A stretch of DNA of 64,000 bases from Psychrobacillus sp032154225 (lineage in GTDB: Bacteria; Bacillota; Bacilli; Bacillales_A; Planococcaceae): contig NZ_JALDYF010000019.1 of NCBI RefSeq assembly GCF_032154225.1, positions 7,662 through 71,661 on the forward strand, given 5' to 3'. The position numbers were made by a program, and so were the translations under genes. Positions 61,014 through 64,000 of the stretch are shown here, piece after piece. The notes beneath the pieces were generated by a model. It saw only the letters and a list, made by a program, of their open reading frames with translations, did not search any database and was not told where the DNA came from. Within the stretch, counting starts at the first letter, position 1. Each line of letters opens with the position of its first letter.

Positions 61014-61034
61014 TGACAATTCCTTCAGCTTTTT
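60993..61034. terminator. Terminator overlapping the end of the EamA gene
   Basis: AAAAAGCTGAAGG pairs perfectly with CCTTCAGCTTTTT. The left arm is inside the last codons; it serves both the plus gene and the convergent gene 61040-61435. Confidence 0.85.
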
Positions 61035-61039
61035 CTATT

Positions 61040-61435
61040 TTACTTAGTTTGTTTTTCTATTTTGTATGTTACAAGAACAAAAATGGCAAAACTAATAAGT
61101 AGTATTGTACCGCCTACAATATATGCTATTAAAGCAAAGGTTTCACTAATATTAAACGGCTGTAAAAATTGTAAGTACATACCCGCAGTTAACCCAACTG
61201 CCCCTATTATAGCTGTCCAACCATGCACCGCTACTAACTTTGGTGATGTGATTTTAAACACACGATAAAACAGTCCGTATACAAATAATGATAACCAACC
61301 AACTAACAAAATATGTGCATGAATTGGGCGTAACGCGTATGAACCCGCCCCTGCCATATGAGATCCAAGGTATGCACCTAGTAAACCAAAAAGTGCTCCT
61401 GCTCGTATAAACCGTAAACTCCATTTTTCTTGCAT
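61040..61435 (-). CDS. Small oxidase-subunit-I-like membrane protein
   Basis: 131 residues with four membrane helices. RPIHAHILLVGWLSLFVYGL at about 37-56 resembles helix II of cbb3/NorB-type heme-copper oxidase subunit I, where such a HAH motif ligates heme. The rest of an oxidase is lacking. Such stand-alone proteins are annotated as oxidase-related in Bacilli. A heme-binding or NO-related role is conceivable; not shown. Confidence 0.65.
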   Translation of the reverse strand: MQEKWSLRFIRAGALFGLLGAYLGSHMAGAGSYALRPIHAHILLVGWLSLFVYGLFYRVFKITSPKLVAVHGWTAIIGAVGLTAGMYLQFLQPFNISETFALIAYIVGGTILLISFAIFVLVTYKIEKQTK

Positions 61436-61508
61436 ATCAAATTCCCCCTATTTTTCCGCTTGTAAGGTAACTATACATGATAAAGATGAACGGAAGGTGA
61501 ACGGCAAA

Positions 61509-62888
61509 TTACAGCTTATTTAGTTGAACAATTACTTTCGTTCCATGTGGCTCAACATTTTCAAATGAAAGCATCCCACTATGCGACACTACTACCTCTT
61601 TTACAATAGATAAGCCTAATCCACTTCCTTCTACTTGTGTCGATCTTGCTGAATCCTCACGGTAAAATCGTTCTGTCCACTGTTCATAGTTCGTGTCCTT
61701 TTTCCCAATACCAGTATCTTGGATAATAACTTTAATATATGCTTCAGCATCTTCCATTTTAACTTGGATCTCACCAGGGGAATGATTATACTTAATAGCG
61801 TTGGAAATAAGATTTTCCCATACATACTCCAAAAGTTCCGTGTCTCCTTGAATCTCCGTCTCTTTTAATTGCATTGAAATAGAAATACCTTTTTCATCTA
61901 ATAACCATCTAAACTTTTGGATAACCTGTTTTAGTTGCTCATCCAACCGAAATACTTCTTTTTTTGCACGATTATTAGATTGATCGAATGATGTTAAGAG
62001 CAATAACTGCTTCGTTACACTAGATAGACGTTTTGCCTCTTTTTGAATAATAGCTGTATATTTTAGTTTGTCAGACATACTCAATTGTTCATTTTCAAGT
62101 AAAGTCGCATATCCCTGTATATTTAATAAAGGCGTTTGAAAATCATGAGATACCCGAGAGATAAACTCATTTTTATATTGGTCACTTGCTTCTAATTGCT
62201 TCGCCATATTTCGAAAACTATCCGCCAATTGACCAATTTCATCCCTTTGATAAACTGGAATTGGCACTTGGAAGTCTTCATTTGCAATTTTATACGTCGC
62301 CTTCGTTAACTTCGCCAAAGGATCAATCATCTTTTTAGCTACGATTAACATTGATATAATGCTAATAACAACCATCGCAGCAGCAAGGCCCCCTAAGAGC
62401 AAATGTATTTCATTAAATAAAAACTTGATATTGGGCCTTTGAAACAGCGCATACTTTTTATCCTCAAACGAAAAAGGTACTCCCACAGTATTCGTTAATT
62501 CATTTGAAAAATAGCCTGTTAGAAATGTTTCTTTCGGGAACTCACGCATCCCATGATATATTTCTCCATCCAATACTTTATCTACAATAGACTGGCTAAT
62601 TTCTTGCAAACGAAAAGGTCCACCAAATGCTCTTCTTTCTCCTTCTTCACTTACAACGTATATTTGGTATCCCGTTTCTCCAATAGCCCGTAAAAGAGGA
62701 TCTAGGCTAGTTTCATTCGATGATTCAATGAATCCCACAATCGATTGTGCAACTAGCACATTTTTGGTATCATTTTTCTCTTTTAAATTCTGATGATAAA
62801 AAGTATTTACTATTATAAATCCACTAGTTCCGCTTATAAACATTATAAGGAGCGTCATCCAAACAAATTTACTATATAAAGTTCTCAT
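61509..62888 (-). CDS. Membrane sensor histidine kinase
   Basis: 459 residues: membrane helix at about 9-28, extracellular sensor to about 160, second helix about 163-185, HAMP (PLAKLTKATYKIANEDFQVP), H-box SRVSHDFQTPLLNIQ with His248, N-box ENLISNAIKYNHSPGE, and G-boxes DTGIGKK and GSGLGLSIVKEV. Its start overlaps the response regulator stop by 4 bases. The organisation matches BceS-unlike, EnvZ-type kinases; the stimulus is unknown. Confidence 0.94.
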   Translation of the reverse strand: MRTLYSKFVWMTLLIMFISGTSGFIIVNTFYHQNLKEKNDTKNVLVAQSIVGFIESSNETSLDPLLRAIGETGYQIYVVSEEGERRAFGGPFRLQEISQSIVDKVLDGEIYHGMREFPKETFLTGYFSNELTNTVGVPFSFEDKKYALFQRPNIKFLFNEIHLLLGGLAAAMVVISIISMLIVAKKMIDPLAKLTKATYKIANEDFQVPIPVYQRDEIGQLADSFRNMAKQLEASDQYKNEFISRVSHDFQTPLLNIQGYATLLENEQLSMSDKLKYTAIIQKEAKRLSSVTKQLLLLTSFDQSNNRAKKEVFRLDEQLKQVIQKFRWLLDEKGISISMQLKETEIQGDTELLEYVWENLISNAIKYNHSPGEIQVKMEDAEAYIKVIIQDTGIGKKDTNYEQWTERFYREDSARSTQVEGSGLGLSIVKEVVVSHSGMLSFENVEPHGTKVIVQLNKL

Positions 62889-63562
62889 ATTTTTGTTCCT
62901 TCTAATTTATATCCAATTCCACGAACTGTCTTAATTTCAACATTCGTAAGGATTTTAGAAAAACGCTCACGTATCCTTTTTATATGTACACTTAGCGTTT
63001 GTTCATCCCCTTCAAAGTCTATTCCCCACACCGCTTCTATTAACTGATCACGCGTAAATACATGATTCGGTTTCGAAGCTAGCTTAGATAACAATTCAAA
63101 TTCTTTTAATGGAAGGACGAGTGTCTCGTCTCCAACTTGAACCTCAAAACTCTTTCGATTAATTAACATATTTCCAACTTGAATATTAGCATCACTTGTT
63201 TTATCATACCTTCTTAAAATTGCCCGAATACGAAACAACAGCTCTTTCGGTTCAAACGGCTTCACTAAATAATCATCGGATCCTGCTAAATATCCTTTTT
63301 CTTTGTCTTCTAAACGTCCTTTTGCCGTTAGTAATAAAACTGGAAAATCATATTGCTCTCGAATTAGCTTTGTTAGAGCTAGACCATCCATCACAGGCAT
63401 CATTACATCTACAATAGCTAAGTCCGGTATTTCTTTTTCTATTGAGTCTATTCCTTCCTGACCATTCGTAGCTTTTATGACTCGGTATCCTGTCTGTGAC
63501 AAATAGATAGATATTAAATCTAGTGTATGTACATCGTCGTCTACTGCTAATATTACAACCAA
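62885..63562 (-). CDS. OmpR-family response regulator
   Basis: 225 residues. The receiver has VDDDVHTLDLISIYL, the phospho-acceptor Asp52 in IVDVMMPVMDG, LLLTAKG and DDYLVKPFEPKELL; the winged helix is seen in LPLKEFELLSKLASKPNHVF and DEQTLSVHIKRIRERF. It is the first gene of the two-component operon and has the kinase as partner. Targets are not visible in the window. Confidence 0.95.
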   Translation of the reverse strand: MVVILAVDDDVHTLDLISIYLSQTGYRVIKATNGQEGIDSIEKEIPDLAIVDVMMPVMDGLALTKLIREQYDFPVLLLTAKGRLEDKEKGYLAGSDDYLVKPFEPKELLFRIRAILRRYDKTSDANIQVGNMLINRKSFEVQVGDETLVLPLKEFELLSKLASKPNHVFTRDQLIEAVWGIDFEGDEQTLSVHIKRIRERFSKILTNVEIKTVRGIGYKLEGTKI

Positions 63563-63735
63563 AGATAAGGCCCCCTCTATTTTTATACTAATACTTCATA
63601 TTGTGTCTGTTTCTAATCAAATCAGCAAGTAAAACATGCAGTAGAGCATTTAAAAACCATGATAAACGACAGATTGATTTGAGAATTCTCTTAAAGCATC
63701 CGGTTAACTAATATTTCTCTCATAAACGACAAAAA

Positions 63736-63764
63736 AGCCGCTACCGATTAACTCGGTAACGACT
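63736..63764 (-). terminator. Terminator of the rrn operon
   Basis: AGCCGCTACCGA and TCGGTAACGACT pair (with G-U) around 5 bases; the minus strand ends with TTTTTT. It lies about 10 bases after the 5S gene. Confidence 0.88.
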
Positions 63765-63774
63765 TTTTATTTGT

Positions 63775-63890
<116 letters not shown>

Positions 63891-64000
63891 CTTGTTCGGC
63901 TTCCAATACACTTTGCATTGCGTTGCGTCTTGAAACCCTCTTTTGTAGAGTGTTTGTTCACTCAAAACTGGATAAACGACAATTGAAACAAGTAAATTCA
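63891..64000 (-). other. Part of the 23S-5S spacer
   Basis: A spacer between 5S and the 23S gene outside the window; it has a CCAGTTTTGAGTGAACA stretch (minus strand), typical for rrn spacers of Bacillaceae. No tRNA is seen in it. Confidence 0.7.

Overview
The window is a low-GC Firmicute chromosome segment, most likely from the Bacillaceae/Planococcaceae side of Bacillales. Evidence: AGGAGG-type ribosome binding sites with many GTG and TTG starts, a PBSX-type tail gene cluster, a close DesK/DesR/desaturase set, sbcDC, ywbE, ppiB and yxlEFG-like genes, and a Bacillus-type 5S rRNA at the right edge. The organism call is inference; the gene content is read directly.

Layout. 1-7.2 kb: a MerR regulator cut by the left edge, a small lipoprotein, a DUF4288-like protein, an ECF sigma/anti-sigma pair, a large membrane protein, a dynamin-like GTPase and an MFS exporter. 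7.4-11.7 kb: a secreted putative toxin with a likely immunity partner, then a graveyard of orphan polymorphic-toxin tips with their immunity genes. This graveyard is bounded by two copies of the 3' end and terminator of a GNAT gene. 11.7-17.9 kb: a metabolic cluster of GNAT, enolase-superfamily racemase/epimerase, novel-type regulator, NhaC antiporter and M20 amidohydrolase. Two intergenic regions of this cluster share a 21-bp tandem-half-site motif. 18-20.8 kb: cyclophilin and a GntR/membrane protein operon.

20.9-35.5 kb: the most interesting region, a compact PBSX-like contractile tail cluster. It has sheath, tube, tail chaperones with a -1 frameshift signal, tape measure, LysM and baseplate proteins, a pyocin-knob fibre, holin and amidase. 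It also has its own Xre repressor, ImmA-type protease, XtrA-like protein and Xpf-like sigma factor. No terminase, portal, capsid, head-tail connector, replication or integrase genes are present. It therefore reads as a contractile phage-tail-like bacteriocin (R-type tailocin), not a prophage. A divergent promoter region at 34.57-34.69 kb carries repeated TTCCG-N4-CGGAA operators.

35.6-64 kb: mostly housekeeping and accessory genes. In order: D-serine ammonia-lyase, GNAT, TrhO, YqxD, an SsuABC-like ABC importer, an M48 protease fused to ankyrin repeats, SbcCD, PutP, desaturase plus DesKR (cold/membrane-fluidity control), a second ECF sigma/anti-sigma pair, a metallophosphoesterase, an NAD(P)-binding protein, a CBS protein, a yxlEFG-like ABC exporter, GNAT/EamA, an oxidase-like membrane protein, a two-component system, and the 5S rRNA that ends an rrn operon entering from the right. 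Dispersed intergenic repeats occur at 14.85 and 51.6 kb.
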